DNA of 64,000 nucleotides from contig NZ_CP018346.1 in the NCBI RefSeq assembly GCF_001989455.1, positions 744,001-808,000 on the forward strand. Reading direction: 5' to 3'. A model generated the notes under the pieces. That model saw only the letters and a list, made by a program, of their open reading frames with translations, had not been told where the DNA came from and did no database searches. Shown here piece after piece: positions 8,948 to 18,278 of this stretch (its first letter is position 1; each line of letters starts with the position of its first letter). The DNA comes from Prochlorococcus sp. RS04 (GTDB lineage Bacteria; Cyanobacteriota; Cyanobacteriia; PCC-6307; Cyanobiaceae). The position numbers and the translations under genes are program-made.

Positions 8948-10165
8948 ATGGAAATTATTGAAAAAATAAAAACCAATAAATCTAACAATAACCTAACAGA
9001 AATACAAAAAATCTGTCTTCATAAATTACAATCGAGCCCTCTCCCTAATCCTAAAAGTGAACTATGGAGACTTTCAAATAAATCAAAATTATCAAACTTT
9101 TTAGATTACTCAGTTAATGAAAAAGATTCAACATTCGCTATACCATATCCTAAACATTCTCAAAGTACTATTAGATTAATAATTGGTGAGAATTGCCAAA
9201 TTAAATTAATAAAGAAAAATTATTCAATACAGCAATTAAGTGAGGATGAATTACAAAAATATATCAAAGAACAGATATCTTTTTTTAAGCAAAACGAAAA
9301 CTGGAGTGAACTACTAAATCTGTCTTTAAGTTGTAAAAATAATATTTTGGGATTAAAAATAAATGGATCAAAAATTCCTCCTATTGAAATTTTTAGTCAT
9401 GCATCAAGTAATTCTTTTAACGCAAAAACCCTCGTTATATTTTTAGAAAAAAATTGTGATGTTGAATTATTACAAGTAAATCTTGGTAAAGAAAACTCTT
9501 CATTATCTCAATCAACTTTCTTTTGCTTGAAAGAAAATAGTTCTTTAAATCATGGTGTTGTTTCTTACGGTGAAAACAGATCAAATCTATTAAATTCTCT
9601 CAATGTGATTCAACAAAAAAATAGTTCATACAACTTAGGATCTTTACATTTCAAATTCAATTACGCGAGATTTGAAATTAGTATTAAACAATCTGCGGGA
9701 AACGCTAAAACAACTATCAAAGGTATGCAAATAACAAAAAAAGATGAGCAGATTTCAACCTATACAAAAATAGAATTTAATGGCCCAAATGGATTTCTAG
9801 ATCAAATTAATAAATCACTTGCTGATGATAAATCACATGCAATATTTGAAGGTTCAATAATAGTTCCGAAAATTGCCCAGAGAACTGATGCTTCCCAATT
9901 AAGCAGAAATTTACTCTTATCAAATCTCGCACAAATAGATACAAAACCTCAATTAGAAATAATTGCTGACGATGTCAAATGCAAACATGGAGCTACAATT
10001 TCACAACTAAACGAAGAAGAACTTTTTTATATGCGAACAAGAGGGATCACATTAACAGAAGCAAGTAAACTACAATTAAGTTCTTACTTTCAAGAAATAA
10101 TTTCATTTATTCCCATTTCAAAAGATAGATGGGATTTACTTGATAAACTTTTAAATGAAAATTAA
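8948..10165 (+). CDS. sufD: Fe-S cluster assembly protein SufD
   Basis: A 405-residue SufB/SufD-family protein starting 4 bases after sufC. The N-terminal PNPKSELWRLSN matches the SufD opening, and the C-terminal CKHGATISQLNEEELFYMRTRG is the conserved SufD tail that contacts SufB. The middle is divergent and lysine-rich, as is common in AT-rich picocyanobacteria. It completes the SufBC2D scaffold. Its TAA overlaps the ATG of sufS by one base (TAATG), indicating translational coupling. Confidence 0.94.
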   Translation: MEIIEKIKTNKSNNNLTEIQKICLHKLQSSPLPNPKSELWRLSNKSKLSNFLDYSVNEKDSTFAIPYPKHSQSTIRLIIGENCQIKLIKKNYSIQQLSEDELQKYIKEQISFFKQNENWSELLNLSLSCKNNILGLKINGSKIPPIEIFSHASSNSFNAKTLVIFLEKNCDVELLQVNLGKENSSLSQSTFFCLKENSSLNHGVVSYGENRSNLLNSLNVIQQKNSSYNLGSLHFKFNYARFEISIKQSAGNAKTTIKGMQITKKDEQISTYTKIEFNGPNGFLDQINKSLADDKSHAIFEGSIIVPKIAQRTDASQLSRNLLLSNLAQIDTKPQLEIIADDVKCKHGATISQLNEEELFYMRTRGITLTEASKLQLSSYFQEIISFIPISKDRWDLLDKLLNEN

Positions 10166-11418
10166 TGGAAACGATTCAAAATTTTCCTAAAATAACGAAG
10201 AAAGACTTTCCTCTTTTAAATAAGAACTTAAGAAGTAATGAGCAAATTATTTATCTAGACCATGCTGCAACCACACAAAAACCAATACAAGTATTACAAA
10301 AAATTGATGAATATTACAAAAACTTTAATGCCAATGTACATAGAGGGGCACATCAATTAAGTGCTAAGGCAACAAAAGAATTTGAAAATGCACGATATTT
10401 AATTAGCAAATATATAAAAGCGAATACAGAAAAAGAAATTATTTTCACTAGAAATGCTACTGAGGCAATCAATCTAGTAGCTAGATCATGGGGCGAATAT
10501 TCATTAAAAGAAAATGATGAAATTCTTTTATCAATAATGGAGCATCATAGCAATATTGTTCCATGGCAAATGGTTGCAGCAAAAAATAAATGCAAATTAA
10601 AATTTATAGGTATAGATAAAGATGGGAAATTAGATATAGACGACTTTAAATCAAAACTTACATCTAGAACTAAAATGGTTAGCCTAGTACATGTTAGTAA
10701 TACTCTAGGTTGCTGTAATCCAATAAAGGAAATAACTAAATTAGCTAAACAAAAAGGTTCTTTAGTGTTAATAGATGCATGCCAAAGTTTGGCTCATCAA
10801 AAACTGGATGTGATTGATCTTAATATAGATTTTTTAGCTGGATCAGGACATAAACTATGCGGTCCAACAGGTATTGGTTTCCTCTGGTCAAGAAAAGAAA
10901 TCCTAGAAAAAATTCCTCCTCTCTTTGGAGGTGGCGAAATGATTCAAGATGTTTTTGAAGAGACAAGTACTTGGGCAGAGCTACCACACAAATTTGAAGC
11001 TGGAACTCCAGCCATTGCAGAAGCAATAGGTCTTGCAGAAGCAATTAATTATATAAACAATATTGGATTGGATGAAATTCATAAATATGAAAAGACTATT
11101 ACTAAATATTTATTTGAAAAATTAAATCAAATAGAAAATATTGAAATCATAGGTCCATCGCCGGAGATAGATCCAGACAGGGCCTCACTTGCCACCTTTT
11201 ATATAAAAAATATACATTCAAATGATATTGCTGAAATTCTTGATTCAAAAGGAATTTGCATCAGAAGTGGTCACCATTGCTGTCAACCTCTTCACAGATA
11301 TATTGGAATTAAATCAACAGCAAGAATAAGCATGAATTTCACAACCAATAAGGAAGAAATTGATATGTTTATAGAAAAATTAAGAGATACTATTGATTTT
11401 CTAAAAATCAATTCTTAA
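10165..11418 (+). CDS. sufS: Cysteine desulfurase SufS
   Basis: A 417-residue group II cysteine desulfurase, a PLP enzyme of aminotransferase class V. The PLP lysine is Lys230 in GSGHKLCGPTGIG; the catalytic cysteine is Cys372 in RSGHHCCQPLH, with an extra cysteine directly after it where alanine is common. LDHAATTQKP (31-40) is the classical N-terminal motif. It supplies sulfur to SufBC2D. No sufE is adjacent. The gene ends with a 4-base convergent overlap with the S9 peptidase gene. Confidence 0.96.
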   Translation: METIQNFPKITKKDFPLLNKNLRSNEQIIYLDHAATTQKPIQVLQKIDEYYKNFNANVHRGAHQLSAKATKEFENARYLISKYIKANTEKEIIFTRNATEAINLVARSWGEYSLKENDEILLSIMEHHSNIVPWQMVAAKNKCKLKFIGIDKDGKLDIDDFKSKLTSRTKMVSLVHVSNTLGCCNPIKEITKLAKQKGSLVLIDACQSLAHQKLDVIDLNIDFLAGSGHKLCGPTGIGFLWSRKEILEKIPPLFGGGEMIQDVFEETSTWAELPHKFEAGTPAIAEAIGLAEAINYINNIGLDEIHKYEKTITKYLFEKLNQIENIEIIGPSPEIDPDRASLATFYIKNIHSNDIAEILDSKGICIRSGHHCCQPLHRYIGIKSTARISMNFTTNKEEIDMFIEKLRDTIDFLKINS

Positions 11419-13340
11419 ATATTCAAAGCATTTTTTAAAAATTCCTGAGATTTTTGCATTACTACTTTTTTATTTTCAAGGTTTCTAAAACCATGCCCTT
11501 CATTATCGAAAAAAATAACTTCTGAATATTTATTATTCTGATTTAAAATTTCTTGAATTTTTAAAGTTTGTTTATAAGAAATAACAGTATCTTTTTTTCC
11601 ATGAAACAATAAGATAGGTTTTTTTATTTTATACATATGTTTTATCGGCGATCTATCTATATAATCATTACGATTTTTTGCATAATTTCCTACCAAAGAA
11701 TTTAAATAATCTTTCTCAAACCTATGCGTGTTGTAATGCATATCCTTCAAATCAAGAACAGGATATTTGCAAATTGCCGCTGTAAAAATTGAACCATATA
11801 ATAAACAATTCAAGGCAGTTAACCCACCTGCACTATTCCCAAAAATTACTACTTTTTCTCTATCAACTTGATTTGATTTAATCAATTCAAGAGCTAGTGC
11901 TTTGCAATCATAAGAATCAACAATACCCCATTTATGATTCAACCTCTCTCTATATGCTTTCCCAAATCCTGATGATCCTCCATAATTGACTTCAGCAACA
12001 AAAAATCCCTTCGACGTCCAATATTGTACTTCAGAATTATATGAACCATCAAAACATGAAGTTGGTCCACTATGTGCTCTAACAAGAAGCGGTGGCTTTT
12101 TAAAATTTTCAACAAGCGGTTTATAAAGAAAAGAATGAGTAGATTTAGCTTCAAAACCTTTAAACCAAAATGTTTCAGGTTTTGAACAATCTTCTATATG
12201 ATCACAAAATATCTGCTCAGAAAAATTTGATAAAACTTTTTTTGCAAAATCAATTTCAAATAAAATTCCCAAAAAATCAAATCCATAACCTTTAAAAAGA
12301 ACTTTTTTCCTAAAAACGCTGAAATCACTTATTGAGGTAAAAGGAGTAGAAAATTCTTTCACAAATTCAAGATCTTCATACTGTTCAACTATTAAACTAT
12401 TTTCTTTTTTTGCGACACAAAATAAATTTTTTATATTCCCTGAAAAATATGTTATTCCAGTAACCCATTGCGGTGCTCCATATTCAATCAAATTTCTCTT
12501 TACTCTTTTCTTAATAACAATACTCTCAATTTTACTAACATCTAAAAACAATAAGTTCCACCATCCAGAACTATCTTCAGAACATACTAAAAGTGTTTCA
12601 CTGATCCAATAGGGTTGAAAAAAAGAAACGTTTTTTTTGGAATTTATTAGCTTATTTGAAAATTTGTTTATTTTTTGTATCTCGCCATCTAAATCTATTT
12701 GAGCAAAAAACAGTTCATTTTTCTCCCAGGGCATATAAGGAGAATCCCACTCTATCCAAGAAAGTAAGTTGGCAGAGGTATTAGAAGATAATTCTGCAGC
12801 AAAATTTTTAAATTTTTTTATTCGATGAATATCTTGTTTAGTTTTTTTTAAATTTAAAGAAAATAAATAATCCCTATTATTTATTTCGCAAATTCCATAC
12901 AAAAAATTTTTTTCAGAAATAACAAAAGAAGAATCAAAATTTCCATCAATTGATTTAGATAATTGACTAGGTTCTTGAACAGGAACGAGATATTTATTTT
13001 GGCTTCTATCATTTGAAGCTGCCTCTTTAAAAATTTGAAACCATACTGCCTTAGTAATCTGATCTATCCATATCAAATAAAAATTATTTTTAATATTTAT
13101 ACATTTATAAGATTTACCACCATATCCATGAAAATTATTTTTAATATTATATTTTTTACTTGTTAATTTCTGAGGAAACGCTTCTTTATCATTAAATGGT
13201 CTTGCAAAAATTGCATTTTCATTTTGACTTTCACAAACAACATCAATCCAAAAAATGGTATCCCTAATAATAGTTAATTCCTTAAAAGATATTTTTTTAG
13301 ATTCAATTTGCTTAACTTTTAGCTTATCATTATTACTCAT
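11415..13340 (-). CDS. S9 family (prolyl oligopeptidase-like) serine peptidase
   Basis: A protein of about 641 residues with an N-terminal seven-bladed-propeller-like half and a C-terminal alpha/beta hydrolase. The catalytic serine lies in GNSAGG, the aspartate in HGKKDTVI, and the histidine in NEGHGF; RAHSGPTS and YGGSSGFGKAYRERL are typical of acylaminoacyl/dipeptidyl peptidases. No signal peptide is seen, so it is probably cytoplasmic. The frame is open upstream to 13427, but I prefer the ATG at 13340 (MSNNDKLK): the longer form would overlap the divergent def gene. Confidence 0.9.
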   Translation of the reverse strand: MSNNDKLKVKQIESKKISFKELTIIRDTIFWIDVVCESQNENAIFARPFNDKEAFPQKLTSKKYNIKNNFHGYGGKSYKCINIKNNFYLIWIDQITKAVWFQIFKEAASNDRSQNKYLVPVQEPSQLSKSIDGNFDSSFVISEKNFLYGICEINNRDYLFSLNLKKTKQDIHRIKKFKNFAAELSSNTSANLLSWIEWDSPYMPWEKNELFFAQIDLDGEIQKINKFSNKLINSKKNVSFFQPYWISETLLVCSEDSSGWWNLLFLDVSKIESIVIKKRVKRNLIEYGAPQWVTGITYFSGNIKNLFCVAKKENSLIVEQYEDLEFVKEFSTPFTSISDFSVFRKKVLFKGYGFDFLGILFEIDFAKKVLSNFSEQIFCDHIEDCSKPETFWFKGFEAKSTHSFLYKPLVENFKKPPLLVRAHSGPTSCFDGSYNSEVQYWTSKGFFVAEVNYGGSSGFGKAYRERLNHKWGIVDSYDCKALALELIKSNQVDREKVVIFGNSAGGLTALNCLLYGSIFTAAICKYPVLDLKDMHYNTHRFEKDYLNSLVGNYAKNRNDYIDRSPIKHMYKIKKPILLFHGKKDTVISYKQTLKIQEILNQNNKYSEVIFFDNEGHGFRNLENKKVVMQKSQEFLKNALNI

Positions 13341-13415
13341 ATAAAAATCATAAATAACGTAATTTAAAGTGCTAGTATTTTTATAGCTAAACTTATAATT
13401 AAAAACTTTTTTAAC

Positions 13416-14021
13416 GTGGCAAACCATTTTTCACAACTTGCAAAAAAGTCAAGAACGAATGGAAGCTCGGAAAAAATTGCAAAAGAACAAACAGGTAAGC
13501 CATCTTTAGAAATTTATAAACTTGGTGATGATGTATTAAGACAAAATGCCAAAAGAATAACTAAGGTTGATGAATCGATTAGAAAACTTGTTAGAGAAAT
13601 GCTTCAAAGCATGTATGCAGCTAAAGGAATTGGACTTGCCGCACCACAAATTGGCATCAACAAAGAGCTTCTTGTCATAGATGTAAATTTTGAAGATTCA
13701 GCAGCAGAACCTCTAATATTAATCAATCCAGAAATTACAGACTTTGGAACAACTCTTAATTCATACGAAGAAGGCTGCTTGAGTATACCTGGCGTCTATT
13801 TGAATGTTGTTCGACCATCAACTATCAAATTAAAATTTAGAGATGAAATGGGGAGACCTCGTAAAATGAAAGCAGATGGACTCCTGGCGAGGTGTATTCA
13901 ACACGAAATGGATCACTTAAACGGAATATTATTTGTTGATAGAGTTACATCAAAAGATGATTTAAACAAAGAACTTATAAAGGAAGGGTTTAACGAAAAA
14001 GACGTAATTTCTATTAATTAA
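13416..14021 (+). CDS. def: Peptide deformylase
   Basis: A 201-residue metalloenzyme that removes the formyl group from nascent proteins. All three family motifs are present: GIGLAAPQIG (71-80), EGCLS (119-123, cysteine metal ligand) and QHEMDHLNG (His163 and His167 ligands, Glu164 catalytic). It starts with GTG at 13416. About 30 residues of polar N-terminal extension precede the core. It is divergent from the S9 peptidase, and a HIT gene follows 4 bases downstream. Confidence 0.96.
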   Translation: MANHFSQLAKKSRTNGSSEKIAKEQTGKPSLEIYKLGDDVLRQNAKRITKVDESIRKLVREMLQSMYAAKGIGLAAPQIGINKELLVIDVNFEDSAAEPLILINPEITDFGTTLNSYEEGCLSIPGVYLNVVRPSTIKLKFRDEMGRPRKMKADGLLARCIQHEMDHLNGILFVDRVTSKDDLNKELIKEGFNEKDVISIN

Positions 14022-14025
14022 TCTA

Positions 14026-14367
14026 ATGACCGAAACTACAATTTTTCAAAAAATAATTAATGAAGAAATACCCTGCGATAAGCTTTATGAAGATAAGTTT
14101 TGTATCGCGTTTAATGATATCCAAGCGCAAGCACCAGTACATTTTTTAGTGATCCCAAAAAAGCCGATTATTAGTTTATTAAATTGTTTTGAAGAAGATG
14201 CAAATTTATTAGGGCATTTACTTTTTGTTGGTAGCAAAATAGCTAAATCAAAAAATTTAACTAATTGGAGAACAGTAATTAATACTGGAGCAGAATCGGG
14301 ACAAACAGTTTTTCATTTACATATTCATTTTTTATCTGGAAGAAAAATGAATTGGCCCCCAGGTTAA
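14026..14367 (+). CDS. HIT domain nucleotide-binding protein, Hint/PKCI type
   Basis: A 113-residue histidine triad protein. The active-site motif HLHIH (97-101) is followed by FLSGRKMNWPPG, the exact style of the C-terminus of bacterial Hint proteins (usual length 110-120). The N-terminal TIFQKIINEEIPCDKLYED is also characteristic. The family hydrolyses AMP-lysine and related phosphoramidates; the physiological substrate is not settled. Spaced 4 bases from def, so likely co-transcribed. Confidence 0.93.
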   Translation: MTETTIFQKIINEEIPCDKLYEDKFCIAFNDIQAQAPVHFLVIPKKPIISLLNCFEEDANLLGHLLFVGSKIAKSKNLTNWRTVINTGAESGQTVFHLHIHFLSGRKMNWPPG

Positions 14368-14413
14368 AACTCTCGAAAGAAATGTTTATGGGTTATAAAT
14401 AAGTAAAAACAAA

Positions 14414-14692
14414 ATGAATACACCAGACTCCTTAAATACAGAATCCAAAAATTTATTCAATCTAATATTAAAAAATTGGGAAGAGCTAGACGATTCACTT
14501 AAAACTAAATTAATTAAAATTTGGAAAGTTTTAACTTATAAATGGCAATTACAAATTTTATTTAATCTACCTTTTCTTTTATGGTGGGTATTAGATAAAT
14601 CTTTTCCAAATGTACATAAATTTGATATGACAATCTTGAATTACTTAAATTTACCTGACTGGGCACTTTCATTTATTGGCTTTGGTCAATAG
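14414..14692 (+). CDS. Small hypothetical protein, tryptophan-rich, one hydrophobic segment
   Basis: A 92-residue protein I do not recognise. The N-terminal half is polar and probably helical; from about residue 50 it turns hydrophobic and tryptophan-rich (LQILFNLPFLLWWVLDKSFP, then LPDWALSFIGFG), suggesting one membrane-associated helix and a short amphipathic tail. It sits 46 bases after the HIT gene and 42 before the ABC transporter, all on the same strand, so it might belong to the transporter unit. Translation is likely given spacing and ATG start. Confidence 0.6.
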   Translation: MNTPDSLNTESKNLFNLILKNWEELDDSLKTKLIKIWKVLTYKWQLQILFNLPFLLWWVLDKSFPNVHKFDMTILNYLNLPDWALSFIGFGQ

Positions 14693-14734
14693 ACTGCTAA
14701 AAGTTATAATTTATTTTATAAAACTTGTCGAGCG

Positions 14735-16717
14735 ATGAATAAAGCAGTTAATAATAAATCCAAAATACTATACCAATTACAAAAATTAAGGAAGCTATCT
14801 CAGCCTTTTTTTCTTCCCATAGACCAATGTAATGGGTTTCAATTCATATGGCTTTTGATTTCTCTTTTATTTTGCGTTGGTGGAATAGTACTTGTTGGAC
14901 TTACAGGAATAATAAGTTTTTTTGAAAGCTTTCAACCAATTTTTCTTGAAAAGTATTTCGGAGGTGTAGTAAGTACCGTCAATTCAATTTGGGCTGGTAG
15001 CTGGGGATTGCTTTTCTCTGCCTTATTTCTAATTGGATCAGGGAGCTTTTTTAGCTTAAGGCGTCAATTAAAAAATCGTAGATGGTTACATTGGTTATTC
15101 CTTGCGATAATTGTATTAATGCTTTTAGCTGTAAACGGAATAAACGCAGGTATTGGATTCATTGCGAGAGATTTAACAAATGCTTTAGTAGAAAAACAAG
15201 AAGATGGGTTTTATCGGATTTTGGGAATTTACGCTTGTTGTTTTGCTGTGGCTCTACCAATACGTGTTTCCCAAATATTTTTTACATATAAGTTAGGAAT
15301 AATTTGGAGAGAATGGCTATCTAAAAGTTTAGTCAAAGATTATATGACTAATAAAGCTTATTACCAATTAAATCCCAATGATGAAGAACAAACCGATGTA
15401 GATAATCCTGATCAAAGAATCACAGATGATACCCGAGCTTTTACCGGGCAAAGCCTCTCTTTCACATTAGGTATTTTTGATGCCCTACTAACATTTTCAC
15501 TTAATATTCTTATTTTATGGAGTATTAGTACAACACTTACTTTTTCTTTGTTTGGTTACGCTGCATTTGCAACTTCTATCCTTTTAATTGCTGGAAAAAA
15601 TCTTGTAAAGATTGACTTTGATCAACTCAGATATGAAGCAGATTTTCGATATGGTCTAGTACATATTAGAGATAATGCTGAATCAATAGCCTTTTACTCT
15701 GGGGAGAATCCTGAGCGAAGTGAAACTGAAAGACGTTTGGGAGAAGTGGTGCGAAACTTTAATTTACTGATTATATGGAGAGTAATAATAGACGTCATGA
15801 GAAGATCCATTAATTATGCTGGAAATTTCTTTCCATATTTAATAATGGCAATCCCTTACTTTAAAGGTGATATTGATTATGGACGCTTTATTCAGGCAAG
15901 CTTTGCATTTGGAATGGTTGAAGGTTCGTTATTTTTCATTGTTAATCAAATCGAAGAACTTGCAAAATTTACTGCTGGTATTGGCAGATTAGAAGGATTC
16001 CAATCAAAAGTTGAATCAATTAGTCAAACCAACCCAACAAGCAATCAAAACGTTATTTCTGATTACCCCTCAATTCTTATCAATAATGCTGACCTTTGCC
16101 CACCAGGATCAAATAAAACAATAATTAAAAATTTAAATTTGAGCATCGACAATAACCAATCACTTTTGGTTGTAGGACCATCTGGGTGCGGAAAAACATC
16201 TTTACTAAGAATGATTAGTGGTTTATGGGAACCCGATCAGGGAATAATTAAAAAACCAAAAATTGGGGAATTATTATTCATACCTCAAAAACCATATATG
16301 TTACTTGGTTCTTTAAGGGAACAATTATGTTATCCCACAGAAGTTAAGAAATTTAGTGATGAACATCTTACTTCTGTACTTCATGAAGTAAATTTAAAAA
16401 CCTTAGTTGATCGGTATCCTAATCTTGATATCAAGCAAGATTGGCCAAGAATTCTTTCCCTAGGCGAGCAACAAAGACTGGCTTTTGCGAGACTTTTACT
16501 AAATTCTCCAAGATTTGCAGTACTTGATGAAGCAACAAGTGCTTTAGATATTAATACTGAAAAAAAATTATATAGTTTATTAAAGAAACGAGAACTTTCT
16601 CTTATTAGTGTTGGGCACAGGCCTAGCTTAAAAGACTTTCACGAGAATATTTTAGAATTAAATGGACAAGGAGAATGGAAATTATTGACTTCGGATAAGT
16701 ATAATTTTAAGGATTAA
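14735..16717 (+). CDS. ABC transporter, fused permease-ATPase of the SbmA/BacA (ABC_membrane_2) type
   Basis: A 660-residue fusion. About six membrane helices lie in residues 30-400, with the family-typical LTNALVEKQEDGFYRILGIY and NPDQRITDDTRAF. The C-terminal ATPase has Walker A GPSGCGKTS (481-489), signature LSLGEQQR (near 574) and Walker B FAVLDEATSALD (near 594). Relatives include SbmA/BacA, YddA and peroxisomal ABCD proteins, and the mycobacterial Rv1819c, which takes up vitamin B12 and hydrophilic peptides. The substrate here is unknown; a cobalamin link is only a suggestion. An hli gene follows 8 bases later. Confidence 0.88.
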   Translation: MNKAVNNKSKILYQLQKLRKLSQPFFLPIDQCNGFQFIWLLISLLFCVGGIVLVGLTGIISFFESFQPIFLEKYFGGVVSTVNSIWAGSWGLLFSALFLIGSGSFFSLRRQLKNRRWLHWLFLAIIVLMLLAVNGINAGIGFIARDLTNALVEKQEDGFYRILGIYACCFAVALPIRVSQIFFTYKLGIIWREWLSKSLVKDYMTNKAYYQLNPNDEEQTDVDNPDQRITDDTRAFTGQSLSFTLGIFDALLTFSLNILILWSISTTLTFSLFGYAAFATSILLIAGKNLVKIDFDQLRYEADFRYGLVHIRDNAESIAFYSGENPERSETERRLGEVVRNFNLLIIWRVIIDVMRRSINYAGNFFPYLIMAIPYFKGDIDYGRFIQASFAFGMVEGSLFFIVNQIEELAKFTAGIGRLEGFQSKVESISQTNPTSNQNVISDYPSILINNADLCPPGSNKTIIKNLNLSIDNNQSLLVVGPSGCGKTSLLRMISGLWEPDQGIIKKPKIGELLFIPQKPYMLLGSLREQLCYPTEVKKFSDEHLTSVLHEVNLKTLVDRYPNLDIKQDWPRILSLGEQQRLAFARLLLNSPRFAVLDEATSALDINTEKKLYSLLKKRELSLISVGHRPSLKDFHENILELNGQGEWKLLTSDKYNFKD

Positions 16718-16725
16718 CAAAAAAA

Positions 16726-17001
16726 ATGAATTCTAAAGAAGATCATACTAACTCAGAAGTCACTAATTTAGAGGATGAGAGTTTTATAGACCAGCAGAAA
16801 GATCCAAATTACATCAGTGAACAAACTGGAGAAAATAAATTAGATGAAAAATCTATAGAAATTAATGATGAATATAAATTTGGGTGGAGTAGTTATTCTG
16901 AAATAACTAATGGAAGATTTGCAATGATTGGCTTCCTTGCAATAGTATTGATTGAATTATTTAGTAAACAATCGTTTTTAAAATGGGCAGGAATCTTTTA
17001 A
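16726..17001 (+). CDS. hli: High-light-inducible protein (chlorophyll a/b-binding-like, single helix)
   Basis: A 91-residue protein with a polar, acidic N-terminal half and one C-terminal membrane helix carrying the Hlip signature E-x2-N-G-R-x-A-M-I-G-F (Glu59 to Phe70), whose Glu, Asn and Arg bind pigment and make the helix-helix lock. Such proteins bind chlorophyll and carotenoids in thylakoids and protect photosystem II under high light. Longer than the minimal 50-70 residue Hlips because of the N-terminal extension. Placed 8 bases after the ABC transporter, so probably in its transcript; it abuts the convergent ycf66 gene end to end. Confidence 0.94.
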   Translation: MNSKEDHTNSEVTNLEDESFIDQQKDPNYISEQTGENKLDEKSIEINDEYKFGWSSYSEITNGRFAMIGFLAIVLIELFSKQSFLKWAGIF

Positions 17002-17931
17002 TTAATCATCAAATCTAGAACTGTTATCTCTAGGTTTCTTCTTGTTTGTGCCAACGTTATATCTACTATTTTGATTTTTTGAACTTGATCTTGGTGAAGA
17101 GCTTACTCTACGAGTTCCACTTGATTTTTTGACTTGATTAGCATCTTTAAATGAAGCATCTTCTACTTGAGCTGTTGAGGTTTGCTGCCTAATAGGGGAT
17201 CTAGTAGGTTTCTTTCTTAATGGGGAAGAGTCACCAGGAGCAGAGTTATTATCTTGTCTAGAAACTGTGCGATTCATTCTGGGTCTTGACCCTGTTTTAA
17301 CTTCGTCGCGAGATAAATTTCTTCTCTCACCAAAGTTATTTGTTTCTGGTCTTTTATTATTTCTATCTTCAGAAGTCTGTCTTCTCCTTCTTATAGGTTC
17401 ATCATTTTCAAACTGACTTATTTCCCTTGTAGATGACCTACTTCTACTCGCTGCAGCAGAGGGTATAGCTCTTGAAACACTCCTCCTACGAGATCTCCCC
17501 TCCGTATATTCCTCTTCAAATTCATCTTCTTGAGGTTTAAATCTTCTGGATGGTCTTTCAGATTCTTCAAACCTATCATAATCGTCATTAATTCGGCCCC
17601 TATAATTTCTGGGAACATCAGAAATAGAATCATCATCAAAATAACTTGACCTTCTAGCTTGATCAGTTGCAACTCCCCTTAATCGCACACTTTCATATGC
17701 GAAAAAAACTGTAGTTCCTGCTAATAAAAATTGACCAAACTGAAGGATAGGATCTAACCTCCAGCCTTGAAAAAATAATATTCCTCCGCACAAAAGTCCT
17801 ATTGCTGCGAAGAAAACATCATAATCCCGTGCCAAGGCAGGCTTAAAAGACCTCAAAAAATAAAGGCCTCCTCCACATACCGCGAGAACTATACCAACAA
17901 TACTGGCCCAATTGAGACTAGCATTGACCAC
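17002..17931 (-). CDS. ycf66: Ycf66 family protein with long Arg/Ser-rich tail
   Basis: A 309-residue protein. Residues 1-90 hold the Ycf66 domain with about three membrane helices (start MVNASLNWASIVGIVLA; then LARDYDVFFAAIGLLCGGILFFQGWRLDPI, shortened here to its key pattern DYDVFFAAIGLL and GWRLDPILQFGQ). The remaining 200 residues are low complexity: Arg, Ser, Glu, Asp and Asn, with repeated RRR, SRS and RSS clusters, probably disordered. Ycf66 is conserved in cyanobacteria and some plastids but its role is unknown. psbX lies upstream on the same strand. Confidence 0.88.
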   Translation of the reverse strand: MVNASLNWASIVGIVLAVCGGGLYFLRSFKPALARDYDVFFAAIGLLCGGILFFQGWRLDPILQFGQFLLAGTTVFFAYESVRLRGVATDQARRSSYFDDDSISDVPRNYRGRINDDYDRFEESERPSRRFKPQEDEFEEEYTEGRSRRRSVSRAIPSAAASRSRSSTREISQFENDEPIRRRRQTSEDRNNKRPETNNFGERRNLSRDEVKTGSRPRMNRTVSRQDNNSAPGDSSPLRKKPTRSPIRQQTSTAQVEDASFKDANQVKKSSGTRRVSSSPRSSSKNQNSRYNVGTNKKKPRDNSSRFDD

Positions 17932-18011
17932 ATTCTTTCTCCAAAAATTTATTTTTAAAAGGGTTTCTTATATCCCCTATATATACAGTGTACTTAAAAC
18001 TTCTACAAAAA

Positions 18012-18197
18012 CTAGCGTCTTCCAGTAGAAGTGCGATCGAGGGAATCTTTCTGGCTAACAAAAATCAAAAATGCAGTGGCTGGAATAACGATAAGTAATG
18101 CAGCGGCAATAAAACTACCTAGCATTCCAACTGCGGAATTATTTGCAACTTCAGCAGAAAAATCTGCGGCTAGTAATAAATTTGAGATTTGAAGCAC
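18012..18197 (-). CDS. psbX: Photosystem II reaction centre protein PsbX
   Basis: A 61-residue protein with a short N-terminal segment, one membrane helix (about residues 24-47, [20 protein letters not shown]) and the polar C-terminus [15 protein letters not shown] typical of cyanobacterial PsbX. It is a peripheral small subunit of photosystem II near cytochrome b559. The region between it and ycf66 (80 bases) contains AT-rich possible promoter sequence, so the two genes may be transcribed separately or together. Confidence 0.93.
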   Translation of the reverse strand: MLQISNLLLAADFSAEVANNSAVGMLGSFIAAALLIVIPATAFLIFVSQKDSLDRTSTGRR

Positions 18198-18219
18198 TTT
18201 TTAAATATTAAATTCTCAA

Positions 18220-18247
18220 TTTATAATACGAATTAAATACGTTTCAA
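18220..18247 (-). promoter_or_regulatory. Possible sigma-70-type promoter for psbX
   Basis: On the minus strand, TTGAAA (18242-18247) and TATAAA (18220-18225) are separated by 16 bases, close to sigma-70 consensus, and lie 23-50 bases upstream of the psbX start. In such an AT-rich background, -10-like hexamers are common by chance, so this is a weak call. Confidence 0.3.
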
Positions 18248-18278
18248 TGGGTTATTTATTAAGATGAATTAAATAATT

